From Streptomyces sp. 7-21 (GTDB lineage: Bacteria > Actinomycetota > Actinomycetes > Streptomycetales > Streptomycetaceae): a DNA stretch of 64,000 bases. Below are positions 24,647 through 35,123 of this stretch, piece after piece. A program made the translations under genes and the position numbers. The DNA is taken from NCBI RefSeq assembly GCF_016741785.1, contig NZ_JAERRL010000006.1:62001-126000 (forward strand), written 5' to 3'. Each line of letters starts with the position of its first letter. Position 1 is the stretch's first letter. The notes under the pieces are model-generated. The model searched no databases. It was not told the DNA's origin and saw nothing but the letters and a program-made list of their open reading frames with translations.

Positions 24647-25633
24647 ATGACCACGGCCGCTTCGCCGTCCTCCGCTCCGTCCTCAGCCGGGTCCGTGCCC
24701 GCGCCCCACGGCCTGCTCACCACCCGCCTCGGCGGCCGCATCGGCGCCGTGATCGAGGGGGTGCGCCTCGGCGGCGACCTGCCCGCCGAGACGGTCGCCG
24801 CCATCCGCGCCGCCGTCCTCCGCTACAAGGTGGTGTTCTTCCGGGGCCAGGAGCACCTCAACGAGGAACGCCACGAGGCGTTCGCCCGCCTGCTGGGCAC
24901 GCCGGTCGCGCACCCCACCGTGCCCTCGGCCGACGGCCGGTACGCGTTCGCCGTCGACTCCGGGGTCGGCGGCCGGGCCAACCAGTGGCACACCGACGTG
25001 TCGTTCGTGCCCGCCTACCCGGCCTTCTCCGTCCTGCGCGCGGTCACGGTGCCGCCCTACGGCGGCAACACGCTGTGGGCCAACACCGTCACCGCCTACG
25101 AGGAGCTGGCCGAGCCGCTGCGCGCCCTGGCCGACGGGCTTAGGGCCGTGCACTCCAACGAGTTCGACTACGCGGCCCTCCACCCCGACGCCAGCGCCGA
25201 CCAGCTCGCCCGGTACCGCGAGGTGTTCACCTCCATCCGGTTCCGCACCGAGCACCCGGTGGTGCGCGTCCACCCCGAGACCGGTGAGCGCGGCCTGCTG
25301 CTGGGCAACTTCGTGCGCCGGATCGAGGGTGTGCCGCCGCGCGACTCGCGGCTGCTGTTCGACCTGTTCCAGGGTCACATCGAGCGGCCGGAGAACACGG
25401 TGCGCTGGCAGTGGCGGCCCGGCGACGTCGCCCTGTGGGACAACCGGGCCACCCAGCACTACGGCGTGGACGACTCCGGTGACCACCGGCGGGTGCTGCG
25501 CCGCGTGACGATCGACGGCGACCGCGCGGTCGGCCCCGACGGACGCGAGAGCGTGCTGCTGGAGCCAGACGAGGTGCCCGAGCCCGCGTTCGGCCCGGCC
25601 TCCGGTGCCTCGGCGAACCGGCCGGGCGCCTGA
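24647..25633 (+). CDS. TauD/TfdA-family 2-oxoglutarate-dependent dioxygenase
   Basis: 328 aa non-heme Fe(II) oxygenase. The facial triad is QWHTDVSF (His115, Asp117) with distal His271 ([11 protein letters not shown]); the 2-oxoglutarate-binding Arg is in [11 protein letters not shown] near 284. The substrate region [20 protein letters not shown] and [14 protein letters not shown] match TauD/alkylsulfatase enzymes that release sulfite or sulfate from organosulfur compounds. Substrate is not determined by these motifs. ATG 24647 follows GAAGGG. The gene stands alone, ending in a strong hairpin. Confidence 0.9.
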   Translation: MTTAASPSSAPSSAGSVPAPHGLLTTRLGGRIGAVIEGVRLGGDLPAETVAAIRAAVLRYKVVFFRGQEHLNEERHEAFARLLGTPVAHPTVPSADGRYAFAVDSGVGGRANQWHTDVSFVPAYPAFSVLRAVTVPPYGGNTLWANTVTAYEELAEPLRALADGLRAVHSNEFDYAALHPDASADQLARYREVFTSIRFRTEHPVVRVHPETGERGLLLGNFVRRIEGVPPRDSRLLFDLFQGHIERPENTVRWQWRPGDVALWDNRATQHYGVDDSGDHRRVLRRVTIDGDRAVGPDGRESVLLEPDEVPEPAFGPASGASANRPGA

Positions 25634-25775
25634 CCGGTCCGCGCCACCGGCCCGGCGCGGCGTGTGGCCGGCGGGCGGGAGGGCGGCGGCGGTCCGGGGA
25701 CCGGGGGCCCGGACTACCGCCGGCGCACCGCCGGCCCCGGCCACCGCGCCGGTGCGGCGAGCGGCGGCTGCTCCA

Positions 25776-25817
25776 GCACGGCCCAACCCGCGCTTCCGCT
25801 GCCGGGTTGGGCCGTGC
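25776..25817 (+). terminator. 15-bp perfect hairpin after the dioxygenase gene
   Basis: GCACGGCCCAACCCG (25776-25790) and its exact complement CGGGTTGGGCCGTGC (25803-25817) enclose a 12-nt loop. It lies 143 nt past the dioxygenase stop. There is no T-tract, as usual for GC-rich actinobacterial terminators. Confidence 0.65.
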
Positions 25818-25936
25818 CGTGCGTCCGGCAGCCCCGGCGCCAGCGTGCCCGGCGTGCCGGTGCGGCGGGCCATCCGGCGGCGCCGCACCCCTTGACGCCC
25901 GGTCGGGGCACCGGTAGACATCACGCAGACTCCCCC

Positions 25937-25952
25937 ATGTTTACGTCAACAT
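25937..25952. promoter_or_regulatory. Palindromic operator candidate ahead of the GH30 gene
   Basis: ATGTTTACGTCAACAT, a 16-bp palindrome with one mismatched pair (7 of 8 match) and a central ACGT, 31 nt before the GH30 ATG. The TGTTnACGTnAACA layout resembles LacI-family or GntR-family sugar operators. It is the only AT-rich patch in a 350-nt intergenic region (25634-25983), which otherwise holds the terminator and no gene. Confidence 0.5.
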
Positions 25953-25983
25953 CCATCAGAACCGCTCAGCGAAGGATGCTGTC

Positions 25984-28044
25984 ATGCCCCTGAAACCCCG
26001 GTCCGCGCCCCGCCTGGCCGCCGCAGCCGCCGCGGCGCTCGCCACCACCGGGCTCCTCGCCGCGGGGCCGCTTCCGGGCGCGGGCGCGGCCGAGCCCGCG
26101 GCCGGCGCCGGGGCCGCGAACGGCGTCACCGTCACCCCCGATCCCTCCTACCAGGGCCAGCCGTTCGAGGGCTGGGGCACCAGCCTGGTGTGGTTCGCCA
26201 ACGCCACCGGCGACTACCCCGACGAGATCCGCGAGGAGCTGGCGCGCCTGCTCTTCAGCGACGAGGGCCTGGCGTTGAACATCGCCCGGTACAACATCGG
26301 CGGCGGCAACGCCCCGGACGTCGCCGACTACCTGCGCGCCGGCGGCGCCGTCGAGGGCTGGTGGCGCGCGCCCGAGGGCACCACGCGCGAGGACACCGAC
26401 TGGTGGAGCGCGGATGACCCGGACGACTGGAACCCGGACGCGGACGCCACCCAGCGCTGGTGGGTGGAGCGCATCAAGGACGAGATCGACCACTGGGAGG
26501 CGTTCAGCAACTCGCCGCCGTGGTTCATGACCGTCAGCGGCTACGTCTCCGGCGGCTTCGACCCCGGCACCGACCAGCTGCGGCCCGACGCCGTGGCGGA
26601 CTTCGCCGCCTACCTCACCGGCGTGGTGGAGCGGCTGGAGGAGGCACACGGCATCGAGGTGGACACCCTCGACCCGTTCAACGAGCCCAACACCGACTAC
26701 TGGGGCACCCAGCTCGGCCCCGACGGCGAGCCGGTAGGCGGCAGGCAGGAGGGTGCGCACATGGGGCCCGAGCTCCAGCAGCGCGTCATCCGCGCCCTCG
26801 CCGGGGAGCTGCGCGCCTCGGAGACCGGCGCCGTCATCTCGGCGATGGACGAGACCAACCCGGCGACGTTCGCCGCCAACTGGGAGTCGTACCCCGCCGA
26901 GGTGCGTGACCTGGTCGGCCAGCTCAACGTCCACACCTACGGCACCAGCGGCCGCACCGCCGTGCGCGACATCGCCAAGGCCCAGGGCGCGCCGCTGTGG
27001 ATGAGCGAGGTCGGCGGCGACTGGGACCCGGACGGCCAGGACTTCACGGACATGGCCTCCGGCCTCGGCCTGGCCCAGCACATCACCGACGACCTGCGCG
27101 AACTGGAGCCCACCGCCTGGGTGTTCTGGCAGCCGGTCGAGGACTACAACAACATGGCGCCGGGCGGCGAGTTCCCCGAAGGCGGCAACTGGGGCTCCAT
27201 CCAGATTCCGTTCGACTGCACGGCCGGCGACACCCTTGAAACCTGCCCCATCCGCACCAACACCAAGTTCGACACCGCGCGGAACTTCACCCACTACATC
27301 CAGCCCGGCGACCGGCTGATCGCGACGGACGAGCCGTCGAGCACCGCCGCCGTCACCGCGGACGGCCGGGGCGCCACCGTCGTCCACGTCAACGGCACCG
27401 ACGAGGCGCGCGAGGTCACGCTGGACCTGTCGAAGTTCGGCCGCGTGGCGCCCGGCGCCACCGTCACCCCGGTCGTCACCGACGCCAGCGGCGCGCTCGC
27501 CGAGCAGGCTCCCGTGCCGGTGACCGGCGGCTCCGCGACGGTCACCGTGCCCGCCGAGTCCGTGACGACGTTCCTGATCGACGGTGTCGCGGGCGTGGCG
27601 CCGGACGCCGCCGCCTTCCAGCCGGGCCAGGAGTACCAGCTGACCGGCGTGCAGAGCGGCCGGGCACTGGCGGCGGACGACGACGGCACCGTGGTCATCC
27701 GGGACGCCGACCCCGCCGACCCCTCGCAGTCGTGGCGGGTGCGGAAGCTGACCCGCGGCCACGACAACCAGCAGCGCTACGAGCTGTCCAGCGGCGCCGG
27801 CCTGGGGCAGCTGGCGGTGCGCGACGGGGAGCTGGTGCTCCAGCCGCGCCAGGGCCGCCCGGACGCGGCCGCCCAGTGGATCTCCTCGACCACCGGCGAC
27901 GGCACCTTCACCTTCGTCAACGCCGCCACCGGCCACGTGCTCGACGTCACCGGGCAGGCCACTCACGACGGCGCCCCGGTCTCCGTGTGGCCGCCCAGCT
28001 CCGGCGCGAACCAGCTGTGGGCGGTGACCCCGTCGCGCGCCTGA
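25984..28044 (+). CDS. Secreted GH30-family glycosidase with C-terminal ricin-type lectin domain
   Basis: 686 aa. Residues 1-~40 are a signal peptide (PRLAAAAAAALATTGLLAAG, cleavage near AGAAEP). The catalytic TIM barrel has the GH30 opening FEGWGTSLVWFANATG, general acid Glu234 (DPFNEPNTDYWG) and nucleophile Glu342 (LWMSEVGGDW). A beta-sandwich follows (VVHVNGTDEAREVTLDLSKF), and the last ~140 residues look like a beta-trefoil carbohydrate-binding domain (QYQL.. SGRALAA, HVLDVTGQATHDG). The closest group I can recall is endo-beta-1,6-galactanase, which cuts arabinogalactan side chains; this subfamily call is inference. It is next to GH115. Confidence 0.87.
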   Translation: MPLKPRSAPRLAAAAAAALATTGLLAAGPLPGAGAAEPAAGAGAANGVTVTPDPSYQGQPFEGWGTSLVWFANATGDYPDEIREELARLLFSDEGLALNIARYNIGGGNAPDVADYLRAGGAVEGWWRAPEGTTREDTDWWSADDPDDWNPDADATQRWWVERIKDEIDHWEAFSNSPPWFMTVSGYVSGGFDPGTDQLRPDAVADFAAYLTGVVERLEEAHGIEVDTLDPFNEPNTDYWGTQLGPDGEPVGGRQEGAHMGPELQQRVIRALAGELRASETGAVISAMDETNPATFAANWESYPAEVRDLVGQLNVHTYGTSGRTAVRDIAKAQGAPLWMSEVGGDWDPDGQDFTDMASGLGLAQHITDDLRELEPTAWVFWQPVEDYNNMAPGGEFPEGGNWGSIQIPFDCTAGDTLETCPIRTNTKFDTARNFTHYIQPGDRLIATDEPSSTAAVTADGRGATVVHVNGTDEAREVTLDLSKFGRVAPGATVTPVVTDASGALAEQAPVPVTGGSATVTVPAESVTTFLIDGVAGVAPDAAAFQPGQEYQLTGVQSGRALAADDDGTVVIRDADPADPSQSWRVRKLTRGHDNQQRYELSSGAGLGQLAVRDGELVLQPRQGRPDAAAQWISSTTGDGTFTFVNAATGHVLDVTGQATHDGAPVSVWPPSSGANQLWAVTPSRA

Positions 28045-28078
28045 GGGCCGCCGGGCCGCACCGCTCGCCTTCGCTCCC

Positions 28079-28121
28079 CCGCCCGCTGCCGTCGCGTCAC
28101 GCACGCGACGGCAGCGGGCGG
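28079..28121 (+). terminator. 19-bp perfect hairpin after the GH30 gene
   Basis: Left arm 28079-28097 and right arm 28103-28121 are exactly complementary over 19 bp with the 5-nt loop CACGC. It starts 35 nt after the stop. No T-tract follows. This is the strongest stem-loop I found in the window. Confidence 0.75.
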
Positions 28122-28239
28122 TCTGCTGTGCCGTACCAGGCCCAGAAGGCGGGCGCCGGGTGCGCCCGGGGGGGCACCGCGCCCCGGACGGACGGGGAAA
28201 CGGCAGGTGACAGCGGGGAATTGACGGGCCACCGGAGTA

Positions 28240-28304
28240 TTGACCTGCCCTGGGCGCCTGATTAGCCTTCCGGCACGCTTCCGGAACACGTCCGAAAACT
28301 TTTC
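28240..28304 (+). promoter_or_regulatory. Promoter and AT-rich palindrome for the GH115 gene
   Basis: TTGACC (28240-28245), a 17-nt spacer, and TAGCCT (28263-28268) form a near-consensus vegetative promoter. Downstream, GAAAACTTTTC (28294-28304) is a perfect 11-bp palindrome with the context CCGAAAACTTTTCAG. It recalls the CGAAA-n-TTTCG elements described upstream of Streptomyces xylanase genes, though the spacing differs. The leader to the ATG at 28351 would be ~75 nt. Confidence 0.6.
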
Positions 28305-28350
28305 AGCCTCGCTCCGGTCCCCGCCCCCGTTCGCTGGGAGACAGCCCGAC

Positions 28351-31300
28351 ATGACGAGCCGCCGCGCGTTCCTGGGTCTGCTGCCGATGAGCGTCGCCGC
28401 CACCACCGCCACCACCGCCGCCACGCCGGCCGACGCCGCCGCACCGGCCCGGCCCGCCCTGCCGCGGGGGAACGGCCGGAGCCGCCACGACCGCTTCATC
28501 TCCCCCACCTGGCGCCCGGGAAGCCTGAGGCTGGCCGGACGGGGCACGGCGCTGCCCATCGTGGTCAGCTCCCGCGACCACCCCGGGGTGCTGCGCGTCG
28601 CCGACGACCTCGCGGCCGACATCGAGCGGGTGACCGGCGTGGCGCCGCCCGTTGTCCACGACCGGGCGCCGCGCGGGCAGGACGAGGTGATCCTCATCGG
28701 CACGCTCGGCGCCAGCCCGCTGGTCGACCGCATCGCCGAGGACGGGCGGCTGGACACCGACCGGATCGCCGGGCGCTGGGAGACCTCCCGCCAGCAGCTC
28801 GTCACCAGCCCGCTGCCGGGGGTGAAGCGGGCGTTCGTCATCGCCGGCAGCGACCAGCGCGGCACCATCTTCGGGGTGTACGAGGTGTCGCGGCAGATGG
28901 GCGTCTCCCCCTGGTACTGGTGGGACGACGTGCCGGTGCCGCACCTCGACGAGGTGTACGCGCTGCCCGGCCGGTACACCCAGGGCACCCCCGCAGTGAA
29001 GTACCGCGGCTTCTTCATCAACGACGAGAACCCGGCGCTGGGCACCTGGGCCCCGGGGTTCTTCGGCGAGGGCCACGCCCCCGGCTATCCCGAGGGCTTC
29101 AACAGCGCCTTCTACGCGAAGGTGTTCGAGGTCATGCTGCGGCTGAAGGCCAACTACCTGTGGCCCGCGGTCTGGGGCCGTGCCTTCGCCGAGGACGATC
29201 CGGCCAACCACGCCACCGCCGCCGCGTACGGCATCGTGATCGGCACCTCCCACGAGGCGCCGATGATGCGCGGCATCGAGGAGTGGAACCGGCACGCGGT
29301 GCCCGCCGAGCGCGACGAGGACGGCGCCATCGTCACCCCCGGCGAGGACCCCTACGGCGGCACCGGTGAGTGGAGCTACCGCCGCAACCGGGAGGCCATC
29401 GAGGCGTACTGGCGCGACGGCGTGCGCCGCATGGCCGACGAGGGCTTCGAGGGCGTGGTCACCCTCGGCATGCGCGGCAACGGCGACGTCAGCCTGCCCG
29501 ACGGCGACGGCATCGAGCTGATGGAGTCGATCATCGCGAGCCAGCGGCGGATCCTCGACGAGGAGACCGGCGACACCCCGCTGACGGACATCCCGCAGGT
29601 GTTCACCCTCTACAAGGAGGTGCAGCGCTACTGGGACCGCGGCATGCGGCTGCCGGACGACGTCACCGTCATCTTCTGCGACGACAACTGGGGCAACCTC
29701 CGCAAGGTGCCCGACCCGTCGCTCCCCGAGCGGTCCGGCGGCTACGGCCTGTACTACCACTTCGACTACGTGGGCGCCGGCCGCAACTACAAGTGGGTCG
29801 ACACCATCAACCTCGCCTCCACCTGGGAGCAGCTGCACCTGGCGTACGCCACCGGCATCGACCGGCTGTGGGTCGTCAACTGCGGTGACCTGAAGTCCGA
29901 GGAGATGCCGCTCCAGTTCTTCCTGGACTACGCCTGGGACCCCGAGGCGTGGGACATCGACCGGCTCGGCGAGTGGGAGCGGCGCTACGCCGAGCAGAGC
30001 TTCGGCCCGCACCACGCCGGGGCCATCGCCGAGGTGCTGCACACCTACGGCGTGCTCCAGGCCCGCCGCAAGCCCGAGCTGCTGAACCGGCGCATCACCC
30101 TGGACCCGGACAAGGACCCGGCGACCGACCCGGCGGCGGTGGTGTACGACGACGAGGCCAGCCCGTTCAGCCTCACCGACTACCGGGAGATCGAGCGGGT
30201 CACGGCCGAGTGGGAGCGGCTCGACGCGCGCGCCGAGCGCATCGGCCAGGAGCTGCCGGCCGCCTGGCACGACGCGTACTACCAGCTCGTGCAGTACCAG
30301 GTGGAGGCCACGGCCAACCTCTACGCGCTGCGGCTGGCCGAGTTCACCAACCTCCACTACGCCAGGCAGGGCAGGGCGTCCGCGAACGAGCTGGCCGACG
30401 CGACCGACGCCCGCTTCGCCGACGACCAGGCGATGTCGGAGTACTACAACACCCGCCTGGCGGACGGAAAATGGGAGGGCTTCCAGACCCAGCCGAAGAT
30501 CGGCTACGGCGACGTCGAGCGGTACGGCCCCGACGCCGGCTGGCAGCAGCCGCAGACGCCGGACCACGTCGCCCTGCCCGACGAGGTGTTCCCGCCGGTG
30601 CGCCGGCTGGAGCTGCCGCCGGTCGCGGAGATGGGCGTGGCAGTGGACGGCTCCGACCAGTGGTGGCCTGAGGCCCAGGGCCCGGCGCGGCTGCCGGTGT
30701 TCAGCCCGTACCAGAGCCAGCCCGCCCAGTACATCGAGGTGTTCAACCGGGGCACCGAACCGTTCCGCTACCGCATCGAGCCCGCCGAGGACTGGGTGCG
30801 CGTCACGCGGGCGCGCGGCACCGTCACCACACAGATCCGCGCCGAGGTGCACGTGGACTTCGACCGTGCGCCCCTCGGCACCACGACCGTGCCGATCACG
30901 GTGACCGGCCCGGAGGGCGCCACCGTCGAGGTGCTGGCCGAGGTGGACAACCCGGGCATCCCGCTGCGGCAGCTCGACGGCTTCGTCGAGGCCAACGGCT
31001 ACGTGTCGATGGAGGCGTCCCACTACTCGCGCGCGGTGGACTCCGGCGGGGTGACGTGGCGGCGGATACCCGACCTGGGCCGGACCGGCGACGGCATGAC
31101 GCCGTTCCCCGTCACCGCGCCCAGCCGCGAGCCGGGCGGGGACGGGCCGCGCCTGGAGTACACGATGACGCTGTGGCGCGCGGGCGAGGTGACGGTCTGG
31201 GCCTACCTGTCGCCGCGGAACAACGTGCTGCCCACCGAGGGGCTGCGGTACGCGGTCTCGCTCGACGACGGCGCGCCCGTGACCGTCAACGTCACGGCCG

Positions 31301-31521
31301 TCACCGGGGCCGACGACACCGACATGAACCCGCAGTGGGCGCGCAACACCTCGGACAACGCCACCGTCACCGCCACCGTCCACACCGTCGGCGCGCCCGG
31401 CAGGCACGTGCTGCGGTTCTGGATGGTGGACCCGACCGTGGTGCTCCAGAAGCTGGTGGTCGACACCGGCGGTCTGCGGCCCAGCTACCTGGGGCCGCCG
31501 GAGAGCCTCCGCGCCGGCTGA
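28351..31521 (+). CDS. Secreted GH115-family alpha-glucuronidase
   Basis: 1056 aa from ATG 28351, after GGGAG. The N-terminus TSRRAFLGLLPMSVAAT is a twin-arginine-type signal, so the folded enzyme is probably exported by Tat. GH115 landmarks include VKYRGFFINDENPALGTWAP, LRLKANYLWPAVWGRAFAED, EAPMMRGIEEW, VTLGMRGNGDVSLPDGDG, FCDDNWGNLRKVP and YYHFDYVGAGRNYKWVDTIN. The C-terminal beta domains (~750-1056) match the usual accessory region. GH115 enzymes remove (4-O-methyl)glucuronic acid from internal or terminal positions on xylan and arabinogalactan. Pairing with GH30 suggests a common plant-glycan target. Confidence 0.93.
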   Translation: MTSRRAFLGLLPMSVAATTATTAATPADAAAPARPALPRGNGRSRHDRFISPTWRPGSLRLAGRGTALPIVVSSRDHPGVLRVADDLAADIERVTGVAPPVVHDRAPRGQDEVILIGTLGASPLVDRIAEDGRLDTDRIAGRWETSRQQLVTSPLPGVKRAFVIAGSDQRGTIFGVYEVSRQMGVSPWYWWDDVPVPHLDEVYALPGRYTQGTPAVKYRGFFINDENPALGTWAPGFFGEGHAPGYPEGFNSAFYAKVFEVMLRLKANYLWPAVWGRAFAEDDPANHATAAAYGIVIGTSHEAPMMRGIEEWNRHAVPAERDEDGAIVTPGEDPYGGTGEWSYRRNREAIEAYWRDGVRRMADEGFEGVVTLGMRGNGDVSLPDGDGIELMESIIASQRRILDEETGDTPLTDIPQVFTLYKEVQRYWDRGMRLPDDVTVIFCDDNWGNLRKVPDPSLPERSGGYGLYYHFDYVGAGRNYKWVDTINLASTWEQLHLAYATGIDRLWVVNCGDLKSEEMPLQFFLDYAWDPEAWDIDRLGEWERRYAEQSFGPHHAGAIAEVLHTYGVLQARRKPELLNRRITLDPDKDPATDPAAVVYDDEASPFSLTDYREIERVTAEWERLDARAERIGQELPAAWHDAYYQLVQYQVEATANLYALRLAEFTNLHYARQGRASANELADATDARFADDQAMSEYYNTRLADGKWEGFQTQPKIGYGDVERYGPDAGWQQPQTPDHVALPDEVFPPVRRLELPPVAEMGVAVDGSDQWWPEAQGPARLPVFSPYQSQPAQYIEVFNRGTEPFRYRIEPAEDWVRVTRARGTVTTQIRAEVHVDFDRAPLGTTTVPITVTGPEGATVEVLAEVDNPGIPLRQLDGFVEANGYVSMEASHYSRAVDSGGVTWRRIPDLGRTGDGMTPFPVTAPSREPGGDGPRLEYTMTLWRAGEVTVWAYLSPRNNVLPTEGLRYAVSLDDGAPVTVNVTAVTGADDTDMNPQWARNTSDNATVTATVHTVGAPGRHVLRFWMVDPTVVLQKLVVDTGGLRPSYLGPPESLRAG

Positions 31522-31546
31522 CGGCGCGCGGAGGACCGCAGGCGCC

Positions 31547-31581
31547 GCACGCCCGGCCTGCCAGCTGACGGCCGGGCGTGC
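31547..31581. terminator. Bidirectional terminator hairpin
   Basis: GCACGCCCGGCC (31547-31558) pairs perfectly with GGCCGGGCGTGC (31570-31581); loop of 11 nt. It sits between the convergent GH115 and urtE stops and can serve both. Confidence 0.65.
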
Positions 31582-31586
31582 CGGCT

Positions 31587-32308
31587 TCACACCCGCAGCG
31601 CCCGGCTCACCTCCTCCCGCGCCGCGGCGCCGCCCTCGCCGGAGCCGTCGCCGGAGCCCTCTCCGGAGGCGGTGACGCGGCCGGCCGCCAGCACGTAGTA
31701 ACGGGAGGCGGCCCGCAGCGCGAAGTCCAGGTGCTGCTCGACCAGCAGCACCGCCAGGCCCTCCCCGGCGAGCGCGGTGACCGTGCGCTGGATCTGGGCG
31801 ACGACCGACGGCTGGATGCCCTCGGTCGGCTCGTCGAGCAGCAGCAGCCGGGGCCGGGTCACCAGGGCGCGGGCGAGCGCGAGCTGCTGCCGCTGGCCGC
31901 CGGACAGCAGCCCGGCGGGGCGGGCGGCGGCCTCGCGCAGTGCGGGGAAGCGGTCCAGCGCCTCGTCCACGGCGGCCCGCACGGCCGCGCCGCCGTGGTG
32001 GGCCTCGGCGACCAGCCGCAGGTTCTCCAGGGTGGTCAGGCGCGGGAAGCTCTGCTGGCCCTGCGGCACGTAGGCCATGCCGCGGCGCACCCGTTCGTGC
32101 GCCGGCAGGCCGGTGACGTCCGCGCCGCCGAAGAGGACGCGGCCCGTGCGGGGCCGCAGCAGGCCGAGCGCGGCGCGCAGCAGCGTGGACTTGCCGGCGC
32201 CGTTGTGGCCGAGGACGGCGGCGACGCCGGCCTCGGGCACGGCCAGCGAGACGCCGTGGAGCACGGTGGCGCGGCCGTATCCCGCGCGCAGGCCCTCGAT
32301 GCGCAGCA

Positions 32309-32309
<1 letters not shown>
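31587..32309 (-). CDS. urtE: Urea ABC transporter ATP-binding subunit UrtE
   Basis: 240 aa ATPase of the branched-chain-amino-acid-transporter class. Walker A GHNGAGKST, Q-loop YVPQGQQSFP, signature LLSGGQRQQLALARAL, Walker B LLLLDEPTEGIQPSVV, switch His in LLVEQHLDFAL. The phrases PQGQQSFPRLTTLENL and EPTEGIQPSVVAQI are typical of UrtE rather than LivF. A short acidic glycine/serine stretch (SGEGSGDGSGEGG) is inserted near the C-terminus. ATG 32309 overlaps the urtD stop; GTG 32312 is one codon earlier. It is the last gene of the five-gene urtABCDE operon. Confidence 0.9.
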
Positions 32310-33114
<805 letters not shown>

Positions 33115-33118
<4 letters not shown>

Positions 33119-34230
33119 GCGGTCAGCACCGCCCCTTCGGTGGCCGGTTCCGGTTTCTTCCCGCGCCGCCAGGGCAGCAGCCGGCCGGCGGAGGCGAGGC
33201 CGCCGGGCAGGAAGGCGATGACGGCGATGAACAGCCCCGCCTGGAAGTACGTCCAGGCCGCGGGGAACGACTCCGACAGCGTGGTCTGCGCCGCGCACAC
33301 GGCTACCGCGCCGAGGACGGCGCCCGCCAGGCTGGCCCGGCCGCCGATGGCCGCGCCGATGAGGAACTCGACGGACGGCACGATGCCTACCATCTCGGGC
33401 GAGATGATCCCCATCGCCGGCACGAACAGGGCGCCCGCGATGCCGGCCATGCCGGCGGCGGCCACGTAGGCGGCGAGCTTGACCCGGGCCGGGTCGTAGC
33501 CGAGGAAGCGGACGCGTTCCTCGGCGTCGCGGACGGCGACGAGGAGTTCGCCGTAGCGGCTGCGGAACAGCTGGCGGGTCAGCAGCATCAGCGCCAGCAG
33601 CACGGCGGCGGTGAGGAAGTACACCACGCGCCGGTTGGCCGGGTCCCACAGCGCCAGGCCGAAGAAGCCCTGGAAGTTGGTCAGGCCGTTGCTGCCGCCG
33701 GTGGCGGCCTGGGCACCCGTGAGGAGGATCGCGAAGGCGGCGGCGAGCGCCTGGCTGAGGATCGCGAAGTAGGCGCCGCGCACCCCGCGCCGGAAGACGA
33801 GGAAGCCGATGAGGGCGGCGAGCACCATCGGCAGCAGCGGCACGGCCAGCAGCGTCACCACGGGCGAGCGGAACGGCTCCCACCACCACGGCAGGCCGCC
33901 GCTGGCGCCGAAGAGCACCATGAAGTCCGGCAGCTGGCCGGGTCCGGCGTCGGCGAGCTTGAGGTGCATGGCCATGGCGTAGCCGCCGAGGCCGAAGAAC
34001 AGGCCCTGCCCGAGCACGAGCATGCCGCCCCTGCCCCACGCCAGGGAGATGCCGACCGCGACGATCGCAAAGCACAGGTAACGGGAGAGCTGGCCGAGCC
34101 GGAAGTCGCTCAGCACGGCGGGCGCGAGCAGGAACAGGGCCGCGGCGGCGAGGGCGTATCCGGCGGGGGCGCGCCACCGCGCGGCGGCGGGCGGGGCGGT
34201 GCGGGATGCGGGGGGTATGCCAGGTGTCAT
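33115..34230 (-). CDS. urtC: Urea ABC transporter permease UrtC
   Basis: 371 aa membrane protein of the LivM class with about ten helices. UrtC traits: SLAWGRGGMLVLGQGLFFGL, GGYAMAMHLKL, GGSNGLTNFQGFFGLAL and RVKLAAYVAAAGMAGIAGAL, followed by PAMGIISPEMVGIVPSVEFL. The start at ATG 34230 overlaps the urtB stop. A positively charged tail (LPWRRGKKPEP) lies at the cytoplasmic C-terminus. Confidence 0.92.
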
Positions 34231-35123
34231 GCCAGGCTCCGGGTGCGCAGGGTGTAGATGCCTTGGGGCCGCCACTGGAGGAAGGCGACGATCGCGACCA
34301 GCACGGTGACGCGGGCGAGGCTGACGGTCGTGCCGTACTCCGCCACCGATTGCAGGACGCCGAGGGCGAACGCGGCGACGACGGCGCCGCGCAGCTGGCC
34401 GATGCCGCCGACGACGATGACGAGGAAGGCGTCGATGATGACGTTGGTGCCCATGGCGGGCCCGATCGGGCCGGTCAGGGTGAGGGCGACGCCGGCGATC
34501 CCGGCGAGCCCGGAGCCGAGGAAGAACGTCATCCGGTCCACGCGCGCGGTGGGCACGCCGGACGCCTCCGCCAGCTCCCGGTGCTGCACGACCGCGCGGA
34601 TGCGGCGGCCGAGCGGGGTGCGCCGCAGCGTCAGCGTGACGGCGGCGACGGCGGCGACCGCGAGGCCGAGGATGAACAGCCGGGAGTACGGCAGCGTGAG
34701 CGGGTCGTCGCCGCCGGCGAGGGTGACGCGGCCGGTGAGCCAGCCGGGCGCCTCCGTCTGCACGTTGGGCGCCCCGAACAGGTCGCGCGCCAGCTGCTGG
34801 AGCAGCAGCGACACGCCCCAGGTCACGAGCAGGGTGTCCAGCGGCCGGGCGTACAGGCGGCGGATGAGGAGCCATTCCAGCAGCGCGCCCATCGCCCCGG
34901 CCACCAGGAACGCAACGGGCAGCGCGGCCAGCAGCGAGAGCCCGGGCGAGCCGAGCGGCCCCTGGAGCAGGTAGACGGTGTAGGCGCCCGCCATGATGAA
35001 CTCGCCGTGCGCCATGTTGATCACGCCCATCTGCCCGAACGTCAGGGACAGGCCCAGGGCGATGAGGAGCAGGACGGCACCGATGCTGATGCCGGTGAAG
35101 GACTGGTTGAGCAGAACGGTCAC
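34227..35123 (-). CDS. urtB: Urea ABC transporter permease UrtB
   Basis: 298 aa, LivH class, with a GTG start (35123) overlapping the urtA stop. Motifs: [80 protein letters not shown], and [20 protein letters not shown]. Forms the translocation pore with UrtC. Hydrophobicity suggests eight helices. Confidence 0.92.
   Translation of the reverse strand: MTVLLNQSFTGISIGAVLLLIALGLSLTFGQMGVINMAHGEFIMAGAYTVYLLQGPLGSPGLSLLAALPVAFLVAGAMGALLEWLLIRRLYARPLDTLLVTWGVSLLLQQLARDLFGAPNVQTEAPGWLTGRVTLAGGDDPLTLPYSRLFILGLAVAAVAAVTLTLRRTPLGRRIRAVVQHRELAEASGVPTARVDRMTFFLGSGLAGIAGVALTLTGPIGPAMGTNVIIDAFLVIVVGGIGQLRGAVVAAFALGVLQSVAEYGTTVSLARVTVLVAIVAFLQWRPQGIYTLRTRSLA

Noticed and set aside
28303..31590. A 1095-codon open reading antisense to the GH115 gene, and a similar 836-codon one opposite the GH-A gene (53836-56346).
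   Set aside because: Long antisense frames arise from codon bias at very high GC. Their translations are low-complexity (His, Val, Gly, Arg) without any domain, while the opposite strands encode clear enzymes.
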